Shown here: in pieces, positions 9,082 through 18,944 of the stretch
How positions within the stretch are numbered: position 1 is the first letter of the stretch
Layout of the letters: each line of letters begins with the position of its first letter
Program-made: the position numbers and the translations under genes
Notes under the pieces: model-generated
Databases searched by the model: none
Seen by the model: the letters and a program-made list of their open reading frames with translations, nothing else
Told to the model about the DNA's origin: nothing
NCBI GenBank assembly: GCA_036897485.1
Contig: JAYMTF010000739.1
Location: forward strand, 1 to 30,864
DNA length: 30,864 nt
From: Pelargonium nanum
Taxonomy: Eukaryota; Streptophyta; Magnoliopsida; Geraniales; Geraniaceae
Direction: 5' to 3'

Positions 9082-11771
9082 ATGGCAGAGCCTTCGAAGC
9101 TCACGCCGCTCTTGAAAGATGAGCTCGATATCGTCATACCCACGATCCGTAACCTTGATTTCTTGGAGATGTGGAGGCCGTTTTTTGAACAGTACCATCT
9201 GATCATAGTCCAAGACGGTGACCCATCGAAGACCATCAAGGTCCCTGAGGGTTTCGACTACGAGCTCTACAATCGGAATGACATTAATCAGATCTTGGGT
9301 CCCAAGGCCTCCTGCATTTCCTTCAAGGACTCGGCTTGCAGGTGCTTCGGCTACATGGTCTCCAAGAAGAAGTATATTTTCACTATTGACGATGATTGCT
9401 TTGTAAGCTCTCGCTTTTAGCTCATTTTATGTGCTGTTTGGTCGTTTTAGCAGTACCCTTTTGGCCCTTTGTTTGATTGCTGATAGAATGATGGAAAGTT
9501 GTTATTTTTCTGTGGGAATTGAGATTTTGTAGCTGCATGTTTTGGGATTTTTGTGTAGGAATGTACATCTTCATTTGTAATGATTCATGACTGTGGTTGT
9601 TTGTAACTTTTTTATGTCTACTTCTTTGAAGTGAATTTTGAATTGTTTGATTTGATCTAGTGGGTCCTTTGTTTGATTGCTGAGAAGCTAGAGTTTAGTG
9701 GAAATGAATAAAATGATAGATAGTTGGAATTTGTATAGATCTCTTGTGTTCTTATTTTTCTGGGAATTGAGATTGTGTAGCTGCATGTTATGGGAATTTT
9801 GTGTAGGAAAGTACATCTTCATCCACCATAATGCATTATTGGTTGTTTGTAAATTGTAATTTTGTTTGTCTACTTTGGAATCAATTTTGTAATGTTTGAG
9901 GTGTTGTTTGATGATTCATGACTATGGTTATTTGCAAATTGTATCTTTGTATACAATTTTGAATTGTTTGATTTGATCCAGTGGGTGCTTTACTGCTTTT
10001 GGTGGCTGAGAATTTGTAGCTTTGAATTGTTTGATGTGTTCCTGTGGGTGCTCTTGGTGTTGTTTGATGGCTGATAAAACATAGTTTTCAATCTTTTTGG
10101 CTCATTGGAGATTGGGCGAGAAAGATACACTTTTGACATGTTTTGTCTAGCATTTTATGTTTCCTTGAAATTTTATTACAGGATCTAAATAGAAGTTATT
10201 GAATTAGTTGTTGGGAAAGTTTTTATGGCTTTGTATGATCGAGTGCGTGGATGTGCTAGGTGCATAGGATGCATAATTAGTTTTCTTTACAATATTATTT
10301 GATTTATGGCATTGTGTTCTCAGTTTCAATTTGAACTTGGCACTGCCTAATATCAACAGAATAGGCCTCTTCAATTAGTGAAAATGTGTCGAGAATACGC
10401 TAGATTGCATGTTGTGAGATCTCGTTGGTGAATTGTTCTCAGTTATTTGATCTTGTGAGCTTACATGTTACAACAAGATCTGTTTTGAAGGATATGTGTT
10501 TTTGATTCATATGTGCAGGTTGCAAAAGATCCATCTGGCAAAGATATCAACGCTCTCGAGCAGCACATAAAGAACCTTCTTACTCCATCAACTCCGTATT
10601 TCTTCAACACTCTTTATGATCCATACAAGGAAGGTGCGGACTTTGTTCGTGGATACCCTTTCAGCCTCCGTGAAGGTGTCCTCACTGCAGTCTCTCATGG
10701 CCTCTGGCTCAACATACCGGACTATGATGCCCCCACTCAGCTCGTGAAGCCTCGTGAGAGAAACACTAGGCATACATACAAACACCTCCTAAATAATATG
10801 ATGTTGTCATAGTCATTACTGTTTCTTCATTGTTTTAAGCTATCATTTACCGTACAGATATGTTGATGCTGTGATGACAATACCAAAGGGAACTCTATTT
10901 CCCATGTGTGGCATGAATCTTGCATTCAACCGCGAACTAATTGGACCTGCAATGTACTTCGGACTCATGGGTGATGGTCAGCCTATTGGGCGATATGATG
11001 ATATGTGGGCTGGCTGGTGCATGAAGGTAATTTTCCCCTTTTGTGGTCTTTTTTTACACATAAGTTGACAATCCACTTCAAATCAGGTTGGAATTACATA
11101 TAAGTACCTAATGGCTAATACTTGGCCTCATTTGCATATAGCTCCCTATATATTATTTTTCACAACAATTAATTCCCGTATACTTTCAATTTCTTCATTC
11201 TATTAGTTCGATTTAATTTAATCTCCTCTTTCATATCTGTATGACACATGATCTACTTTTTTTTTTCTTTCAAAATTATCATTTTACTCTTGCCATCACT
11301 ATCAATTACACATTATTGGGAAAGTAGGAATTGAAAGTAGAGGGAGTTGGTTGTTGTGAAATATAGTATAAAGAGCTATATACAGATGGAGCCAAGTATA
11401 CATTCTATTAGTATGCAAGAACTTAGGTTCATATACTGTTAACTTGTTAGGTCATTTGCGACCATATGGGATGGGGAGTGAAGACTGGACTACCGTACAT
11501 ATGGCACAGCAAAGCCAGCAATCCATTTGTGAACCTCAAAAAGGAATATAAGGGTATCTACTGGCAAGAAGAGATCATCCCTTTCTTTCAGTCAGCCGTG
11601 CTTCCAAAGGATTGCACAACTGTGCAAAAATGCTACCTTGAACTCTCTAACCAGGTCAAGGCTAAGCTAGGGAAGGTCGATCCCTACTTCTTGAAGCTAG
11701 CAGATGCCATGGTCACATGGGTTGAAGCTTGGGATGAGCTAAACCCTTCCCAGGCAAGCCCTACAAAGTAG
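9082..11771 (+). CDS. RGP: UDP-arabinopyranose mutase / reversibly glycosylated polypeptide, copy B
   Basis: Tandem paralogue of the gene at 5726. Exons 9082-9402, 10519-10769, 10858-11026 and 11451-11771 join in frame to 353 residues, with exon lengths of the first three identical to copy A (321, 251, 169). The DDD motif (103-105), YPFSLREG with Arg158, [14 protein letters not shown] and [10 protein letters not shown] are all intact, so an active mutase is expected. I count 20 differences in the 345 residues before the tails diverge (about 94% identity); the tail here is the short PSQASPTK. Intron 2 (10770-10857) starts with GC rather than GT (AG|GCATAC), where copy A has AG|GTATGC. Intron 3 carries a MITE. 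An ATG at 8941 is in frame with no stop and would add 47 Ser-rich residues, but it lies inside promoter-like motifs, so I chose 9082, which matches the family start. Confidence 0.96.
9462..9985 (+). repeat. Degenerate internal duplication in intron 1 of RGP copy B
   Basis: A block starting CCTTTGTTTGATTGCTGA at 9462 recurs from 9664, followed in both by TTATTTTTCTG...GGGAATTGAGATT, GTAGCTGCATGTT, TTTTGTGTAGGAA and GTACATCTTCAT. ATTTGATC(T/C)AGTGGGT then closes both blocks (about 9650 and 9969). The first block is about 200 bp and the second about 320 bp. The intron is 1116 bp compared with 798 bp in copy A, so this duplication may account for much of the difference. Confidence 0.7.
11119..11398. 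mobile_element. MITE with long inverted ends in intron 3 of RGP copy B
   Basis: The left end (from 11121, CTTGGCCTCATTTGCATATA) and the reverse complement of the right end (to 11396, CTTGGCTCCATCTGTATATA) match imperfectly for about 75 bp, including shared ATATAGCTC, TCACAACAA and ACTTTCAATT blocks. A TA dinucleotide flanks each side (11119-11120 and 11397-11398), giving a 276-bp element with a TA target site, compatible with a Tc1/mariner-type MITE although the terminal bases are not the classical Stowaway CTCCCTCC. It has no coding capacity. Copy A has only about 130 bp in the equivalent intron and lacks it, so insertion came after the duplication or was lost from A. Confidence 0.8.
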
Positions 11772-12874
11772 ACACTGGTTGTTTCTGAGCAATTTTTGGT
11801 TTTTCTGTAACTTTATGCTTTATAGAGTTGCTTGATTTGCATAACTTATCATTACCATTCCTTTTTTTGATGTTGTTTTGTATTGGCAATTGTTGTACTT
11901 TGAGGCTGTGAGTTTTTTGTGCTTTATTGATGTTGAGATGATTTAACAATAGTGCATCTTTTTGAACTAGTGTTGGAATAATCATTGGCCATCATGGCTA
12001 GCTGGCTAGTTTTATTTGAATTTGCTTTTGCAATTGACCATTGGAATTGAATCTACCAAAATCTCAGGACCACATTGTGGTCTTTTGCTGGCAGATTCTC
12101 ACTTCCATGATGGATCACTTTCTAGTTTGAATTTTGAAAGCTTAGTTCAATATATGGATTCAATCTGGTTTAAAATTTTCCTTTACTGGTGATGCTATTC
12201 TTCTCAAAAGTTTTACAAAACATTACGCATAAAATGATGTGTCAAGTGTACAAATAGACTAATAAATCCGACTATTCACACCACAAATTCACGAGGATAC
12301 TGATGTAATACATGAAACATTTTTATACAACTGTTAATTTTTATCAATAAATAGATGATGCGGTCTTACATCCTTTTATGCACAAAGTATTGTACAAGCC
12401 ATTTAACATTTTCCTTTACTATTGATAAGTACTGCTTATGAAACTTATGGTTGAACATCCAAAGGTTTGTAGTGTCAAACCAAAACATAAATGAACAATG
12501 TATCCATAATGTTTCAAAGGTGTCAATAATTGAAATAGAACCACAGAGTTGTTTCAATAAATGTTTAGGGACTCAACTAAAATAAACTAAATGTTTATTT
12601 TCATAAATTAAGATCTCAATAAAATTCAATTTTCTACAATTGTGACAACTAAACTGTTAGTATGAAGTCATTTTAGAAGTTCCTGAGAATAATTTGCGAA
12701 TAGACAGAAGAAAAAGAAACGAAGATGGAGCCAACTCAACGATAATTAGATTGGATAGATAAACATACAACATGAATTTCCGCTGGAATAGGGTAAAATT
12801 GTGCATCTCTAAAGTTTTTTTTTTCGTACAGGGAGAAAAAAGGATAGGAGGTGAGACCATACTTTTTTTCCGTA
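11772..12874. other. Tail-to-tail spacer between RGP copy B and TOP1
   Basis: Both flanking genes end here: RGP copy B on the plus strand at 11771 and TOP1 on the minus strand at 12875. The region should hold both 3' UTRs. Short open frames on the minus strand (11761-11985, 12366-12557, 12657-12911) show no family signature; the last overlaps the TOP1 final exon in another frame. Confidence 0.55.
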
Positions 12875-15800
12875 TCAGAATCTGAAATCGGGTTCCACAT
12901 CCATTGCCCAAGCAAACTTCGCCAAAAGGGATTTGTTGAACATCTGCAGAATTGGGAAAGATATTAGCAATCTATATATTTAGGAATTGCCTTGAGTCAA
13001 TAAGTATAGTACGTGAACTAATATAAGAAGTGACTGCAGAACTTCACCTTCTCGATAGGAACTTCGTGTCGCTTGCACCATGCAACTGTGATCCTAGGGT
13101 CAAGGTAGTTGATCTTTGATGTGCCCAATGCTACGGTTTTAAGGTCTTCTTTTGTCTTCATGTCGCGTTCTGTCTTCTCAATCTTGACATTGATTTGAGC
13201 CAACTTCTTCTCCAACCTGCAAATGGTGAATTCAAGTACCACAATCTCACGCAGTGCACTGCCAGAAAATGTATAACAGGTGTAAACAATGCCAGAAATT
13301 TATTACGCTTCGGGGTTCAGGTTCTTCTTTGGCTTTCCATCGGCACCCTTCAATGGGGGTTTCCCTTTCTTTGCCCGTTCCAAATCAATCTTTAGTTCTT
13401 TCAGATTGCTCTACAAGGAAAATGACAAAATCAGCTCAAAAAGCACTTACAGTAAAAATCGAGCCATGGAAGGTTCAGTAACAGATCTTTCGCATGAGCA
13501 GCACAACCATATTGCCGTGTGTGAGAGAGATTATATGTGAGGTTCTCATGTTTCTGTGTCTGTTAATCCTATCACCTTCAGATCATTTAACTTCTCCTCC
13601 AACTTTGTCATTTGTGTAACATGGGACTTCGAGACACTACGTTGATGGTTACAAATTATTGCCACCTTCAATTACACAAAAACACCGAAGAAATCATCAA
13701 CAAACTGAAAATAGACATAATTATAAGCTAAGTAGAATTTCTTACGGCATTTTACCTGCTTGTTTGCATAATTGTAAACAGCAGTTTTGTCAGCAACATC
13801 TCCATCCTTTGTCTCACTGAACAACTGTTATCCACGAAACAGGCACAGAAAAAAATTCTTAACTTTTTAACAACAACATCCTCCTCAAGTCGCCAATAAA
13901 GAAAGAGCAATGAAACATGAAGAACTATTTATAGAACTGCAATTCCAAAATAAACAAATCTCAATACATTTAAAAATAACATATAGGCTGCTCTTGTTTC
14001 TAAAAAAAACTGTATTAGTTGCAATGAAAGAAGTACCATATATCTCATTTTATTTTGAAAAATCATTAAAAAAAATAAAAATAAATAAGAATGTGTTTCA
14101 CTTAAACTTCTTTAACAAAAAACAAAATTGTATATGCAGCTTTAAATTTCATAAAGATACTGTAGGAGAAATATACCAAAAACTTGTGGCTTGAGAATTA
14201 AGTAAATATAGATGGAACATTATGCTATCCCCCACATGCAAGACAAAAGACCAATTATATGTATAAAGTCATTGCATCTGTTTTTACCATATCATCTAGG
14301 GTGATAGATGCATTATATGTACGGAAAACTTTTGCCGTGAGGCCAGGCATGAGTTCCTTCAAATGTGCGTTCAGTTTGCTGGTATCCAGCTCGTCAAAAA
14401 GATCATCACCCTCTCGTTTTCCTGAAGGAAATAGCAAACAGAAAATATTAGATCCAATCACTATTTGTACTTATATGCACATGCATACACATGAAAGACC
14501 AATTACTTACCAGCTTGAAACTTTAAAATTGCCTTGTACACAAGCAGCTCAACTCCGACAACATTCTCATATCTTATAGAATCTTTACCAAGGAAGTTAA
14601 ACTGAATTTATAAGAACCGGCGAAAACAAGTTAACATTAGCAGCAGATTATGAAATAAGAAATCAGAAGGTTTAAATGTTGACAAACTGAACACATCACA
14701 GTATCACACCTCCAGCTTGTTGCTGTCAGGTAGTGGTGTAACATTTTCTATTTTCAATGTGCAGCAACCGACAGTATCAGCTTCATCATCATCCTGTAGA
14801 CGGATACACAAAAATATGAAGAAATTTAGATACCTCATCCTATACGACAAATTGCCACTAACTAGTAACTACTACATATCCTGTTTCACTCAAGACAAAA
14901 AACTTAATAAAAATAAAGCAACAGAACCAACAGTAAAATTGTTTAAAAACATAATAATAACATCTATACCTTCTCATTGCCAGCCCTTAAGGCTAGTTTA
15001 TCAATAAGGTAGGTGGCAACTGCTATCTGCCGCTTCGTAATATCTTTGCTTGTAAAATTCTTTGTGTATGCTGCCCGGATGTTTTCTATATATCCCTGAA
15101 CCAAAATAGCATTGTTTTTAGCATCAGATAGAAGGCTCTAACTATATATAGTTCAGCATATAAATGAAAATTGTTTAAATCCCATAGATAGAAACATGTA
15201 TCACACCTTCAGCGTCCTTGCCTTCTCATACTTTTCCTTGTCACTTTGCCCCTTCAAAGAACTGCTTGCTGCAAGGAACACATATTTGAATTCCTTGGGA
15301 TTGATTGGATCATTCCAGAAAGCTAACCATGTGACAGTATTGTCATGCCTTACTTCTTTCCACCTGCCAAAAGTTACGTATCAGAAAATGTTCCAACAAA
15401 AGATAACATCTTTTAACAGAAACTCCTTGTTAACATTTTCCTCATAACAAAGTGTAATACCTTTCACCAGGAATAGGACATTCTGGAACTGGAGCATCCT
15501 TTCCAATATTGATAGTAATGTCACTCGGACGAATGCGCCTCTTGAGCTTTCCCATCTGATACAACAATTACCAACAATTGATAGCAATATCACTTTCTGG
15601 ACTTCATAAATAGAGGGCATCAATATCATCACATAGTCACCGCTTATTAAAATAGATCATTGTGAAGATTGGAAAGTTCTATCGTAAATAATACAACCTT
15701 TGGATGCTCTCCACGGCCTCGGAACAACCCAGGAGGTTCGACTCTGAAGTTTCCAACCTATGATTGATATCATAATCAGAAACATAATTTAAATAAGAGA

Positions 15801-18800
15801 GACAGAGAACACGAGTTAAACATTAAAAAAATAACAAAACATTGAACCTATTGGTAAAATATAGGCATGCCAATGAAGCTGGGTGAACTTGTAGAGTAAG
15901 AAATTCAATGAACAATAAACGAGAATGAATAATGGTAAATACCACTGAAATGAGAATGCATCAATAATAAATCAAACAAAACCATAATCCTAGTTTTACC
16001 AAACTGATCCACTCAAATGGCAACAATAACAAAATCTAAGCGACAACAGAAGGGTTTTAATACTTTTCATCCGGCATATACAAGAGCTACCAAGTGCAAT
16101 TTCTTTGACAATCTTTGTTGCTCATGGAGGTAACAAAAATAAATCTAAGAGAGTTTTCATGAAGAAACATCATTAAATTCTTTATAAATGTTTCTATGCA
16201 AGCAACAAACAATGGAGCCATTGAAGTAATACACAAATTTATCCCTTTGGCATCATAGATTAAAAAATGCACAGCCAATGAGTTGACTTAACACGATGCA
16301 ATCAATAAGACAAAGCCGCAAAATTTGTAGGGCCACTCAAGAGAAGACAAGATATCAAGAAAATAGCAAAACATTGCATACTAATCAGAGCTAGAGGTAA
16401 CCTTCTCTTTAACACCGTCAACAATGGCCCACATATACTTCTCCTCTTGCTTCAGTTTCTCTTCCTTTAAAGCCTTCTTCTCCTGCATGAACACAAACAA
16501 AAACACTAAAATGATCTATTCTGAAAACACTATATCCGTCACGTAAAAAACAATTCTTTGTCATACATGGAGCTTATACTTTTGCAGTCAAAAGCTTTTT
16601 TCTAAGAAAATACTCCCTCCGTCCCAAAATGAATGTCTTGATTTCTATTTTGAGGAAAAAAATAATAAGTTATTTAATGATGTACATTTCCTCTTGTAAC
16701 TCATGAATATGTGTTGTACCAAACTCAAGAGATACTAACTAACTTATTATGGGGATACTATTGGTAATTCATGCATAATTAACTTCCTAAAAAATGAAAT
16801 AAGACACTCATTTTGGAACACAACGAAAGAGAAACATGACACTCATTTTGGGACGGAGGGAGTAATATTTACTCTGGGTGTTCCGGTTAAGCACTTGCTC
16901 CATGAAATGCATTTCCTTACTAATGTCAATAAGATCACAAGAAAATTTTAGGAACAAACTGGAAAGATCAAATAAATAGAACTTGTAGGAACCAGCCAAA
17001 AAATATTGTTATGTATTTAACCTACAAGCTAGAAATAGTAAAGAACATGCAGAGATCATTGTATAAACCAATTAACAAAAGAAAATAATTACACCAAACA
17101 TAATCAAACCAAGTTATGACTCACCTCCGAACTCATTTGTTTCTTCTTCTCTTTTTCTGTCTGATACCAATCATATATTGGGGTGAAATCGCAACCCTCC
17201 AAACTCTGAATTACATGGTTTTTCCCAAGTATTTTACGCCAATCATTCCAGAAGTTCTCTTTGAATCTATCTTTCTGCATGTAATCTGTATCTTTCATCA
17301 CTGCAAACATTGTTGCAACCTACAATAAAAAAATTAGGTGACTCAAACGTTAAGCAGACACTAAGAAGAAAGAGATCAAGATTTCTACTAAAAGCAATAT
17401 CAAGTGAGAGAGAGACTCACTTCTTCCTTTTCAGGAGTCAAATCAACAGGCTTTCCATTATAGAGCATCTTGATTCCATGAGGACTGTATGGAGGTGGGA
17501 AAATGACACCATTATGCACCAAAGTAGTCCATTTTCTCTGTCCATCACCAGAACTTGGTGAAAATTTTGTCGACTTGGAGTATTTTAAATTCCTCAGCGT
17601 TTTTTTGCTTTTCTTCGTGGTTTTCTTGAAGGAAATAACTTTTTTTACTTTTGGTTTAGCGAACGACACTTTATTGTCCGACTTGACAGACTTGTTCATT
17701 CTCTGGGCAATAGGAATATTGTCCTCGTCGTCGTCTGCTTTTGCCTTTGCCTCTGCTTTGACCGAGACTTGCTTAACTTTTGCTGATTCTGATAAATTCA
17801 GAACCTTTTGCTTCTTAACTATCTGATTTGAATAATTTGCCTTATCTAGAGGTCTCTTACTTGGTGCTGTGGAAGATTTTCCTTGACCACCTCTTATAGT
17901 CGAACCATTTTGCTGCAATTTTGATGGTAATGATTTCTTTTCATCGTAACTCAAAGGCTTATTACCTGATGTCCCTGCACTGGATGGGAATCTAGAAGAT
18001 AAAGGCTTTTCATCATCTGAATCTTCAGGGCTATCTTTGGGACTGATTTTTGGTTTTGACGATGGCAACTGATGAGAACTAGGTGACCTGAGCCCTGCAA
18101 TGGCATGGCTAGAAATCCCCTTAATTCTAGCACTAAGGGGTTTATCATCTTCAGAATCCTCAACATCACTGTTTGACTGTTTAATCAAATGGTTTTCCTC
18201 CTTCACAGCAGTAGACATATTTTGTTTTGATGAATGTTTTGATTGATTATCTAATGACACTGATGCTTTAGAATGGACCGGCGGTGATCTCACTGGAGAT
18301 GTCATTATGGATGGAGTTGATGCTTTTGGGCTCACTACAGGTGATCTGATGGGAGATGGCTTGGCAGATAGGATGGTTTTACTACCATTCGGAGCATTGG
18401 AGCTTTGACCATTGCGAGAATAGATTTTAGAAATCGGCCTCCCTGATTGCACATCATGCCTCTGAGATGATTTATTAATTTCTGAGTTCGATTGAGTTTG
18501 CTTGGATGCTGCCATTCTTCTGAAAACTAAACGCTCATCGTCTTTATCGACATCGCCGTCAAGCCTACATGACATCTCTACCTTAGAAACCTGCCTCCCT
18601 GTTTGTCCATGCCTCTGAGACGAAGATTTATTAATTTCTGAGTTTGATTGAGTTTGCTTGGATGATGCCATTCTTCTGAAAACTAAAGGCTCGTCCTCGT
18701 CCTCGTCAAGCCTACTTGACATCTCTCTCTTAGAAACTTGCCTCTCCGATTGCCCATCATGAGATGTTGATTTCTTAATTTCCGGGTTAGACTGAGTTTG

Positions 18801-18902
18801 CTTAGATGCTGCCATTCTTCTGAAAGACAAAGGCTTATCATCATTGTCCTCATCGTCAAGCCTACCTGACATCACTTGTTTAATACAAGCATCAACAGCC
18901 AT
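12875..18902 (-). CDS. TOP1: DNA topoisomerase 1 (type IB), complete
   Basis: Fifteen coding exons join in frame to 1001 residues. In transcript order: 18902-17421, 17319-17125, 16482-16402, 15757-15698, 15555-15461, 15363-15207, 15095-14970, 14793-14710, 14601-14511, 14421-14288, 13824-13756, 13665-13576, 13410-13307, 13216-13048, 12943-12875; every intron is GT-AG. The nuclear enzyme relaxes supercoils by nicking one strand through a 3'-phosphotyrosine link. The core starts near 457 ([20 protein letters not shown]). The active-site set aligns with human Arg488, Lys532, Arg590, His632, Tyr723: Arg727 (LALRAGNEK), Lys766 ([11 protein letters not shown]), Arg824 (VFRTYNAS), His865 (CNHQR) and Tyr960 (SKINYLDPR). 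Residues 1-456 are disordered, charged and Ser-rich, with a threefold repeat (11-159), six SP/TP sites (183-208) and lysine clusters (416-446) that could be nuclear signals. It is longer than the roughly 900 residues usual in plants. In Arabidopsis, TOP1alpha acts in meristems and flower patterning. Confidence 0.97.
16611..16864. mobile_element. Stowaway-type MITE in TOP1 coding intron 2
   Basis: The element begins CTCCCTCCGTCCCAAAATGA at 16613 and ends with the inverse at 16862, flanked by TA on both sides (16611-16612 and 16863-16864), the hallmark of Stowaway (Tc1/mariner) MITEs. It is 250 bp and non-coding. Near its right end the terminal word is partly duplicated: GACACTCATTTTGGAACACA at about 16803 precedes the true end, GACACTCATTTTGGGACGGA. 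It lies wholly within the intron between exons 17319-17125 and 16482-16402 and leaves splice sites intact. Confidence 0.95.
18426..18872 (-). repeat. TOP1: Three tandem in-frame repeats in TOP1 exon 1
   Basis: Residues 11-60, 61-109 and 110-159 are three copies of a 49-50 residue unit. Each has MS.RLD, an acidic run, (P/R)L(S/V)FRRMA(A/S)SKQTQSN, (S/P)EI(N/K)KS and GR/ERQ(P)VSK-like ends. The DNA of units 2 and 3 is closer to each other than to unit 1, suggesting stepwise duplication. All copies remain in frame. Confidence 0.9.
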
Positions 18903-18944
18903 TATCCAATCAGGTATTGTTTGTCATCTGTATCACATCAATTC
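18903..18944 (-). promoter_or_regulatory. TOP1: TOP1 5' leader segment with AUG-stop and short uORF
   Basis: Reading the minus strand towards the TOP1 ATG, an acceptor (CTCCAG before 18944) is followed by a start-stop ATGTGA (18938-18933) and then a five-codon uORF ATG...TGA (18927-18910), ending 7 bases before the main ATG. Both lie in the leader if the inferred leader intron is right, and also if it is retained. Start-stop uORFs are known to pause ribosomes in some plant leaders (for example NIP5;1), but a regulatory role here is inference. Confidence 0.6.

Noticed and set aside
12657-12911. 84-codon minus-strand frame at the TOP1 3' end
   Set aside because: It overlaps the last TOP1 exon in a different frame and otherwise lies in the probable 3' UTR.
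14255-14461. Separate 68-codon gene on the minus strand
   Set aside because: This is TOP1 exon 10 with intron read-through on both sides.
17104-17310. Separate 68-codon gene on the minus strand
   Set aside because: This is TOP1 exon 2 read through its donor into the intron, not a separate gene.
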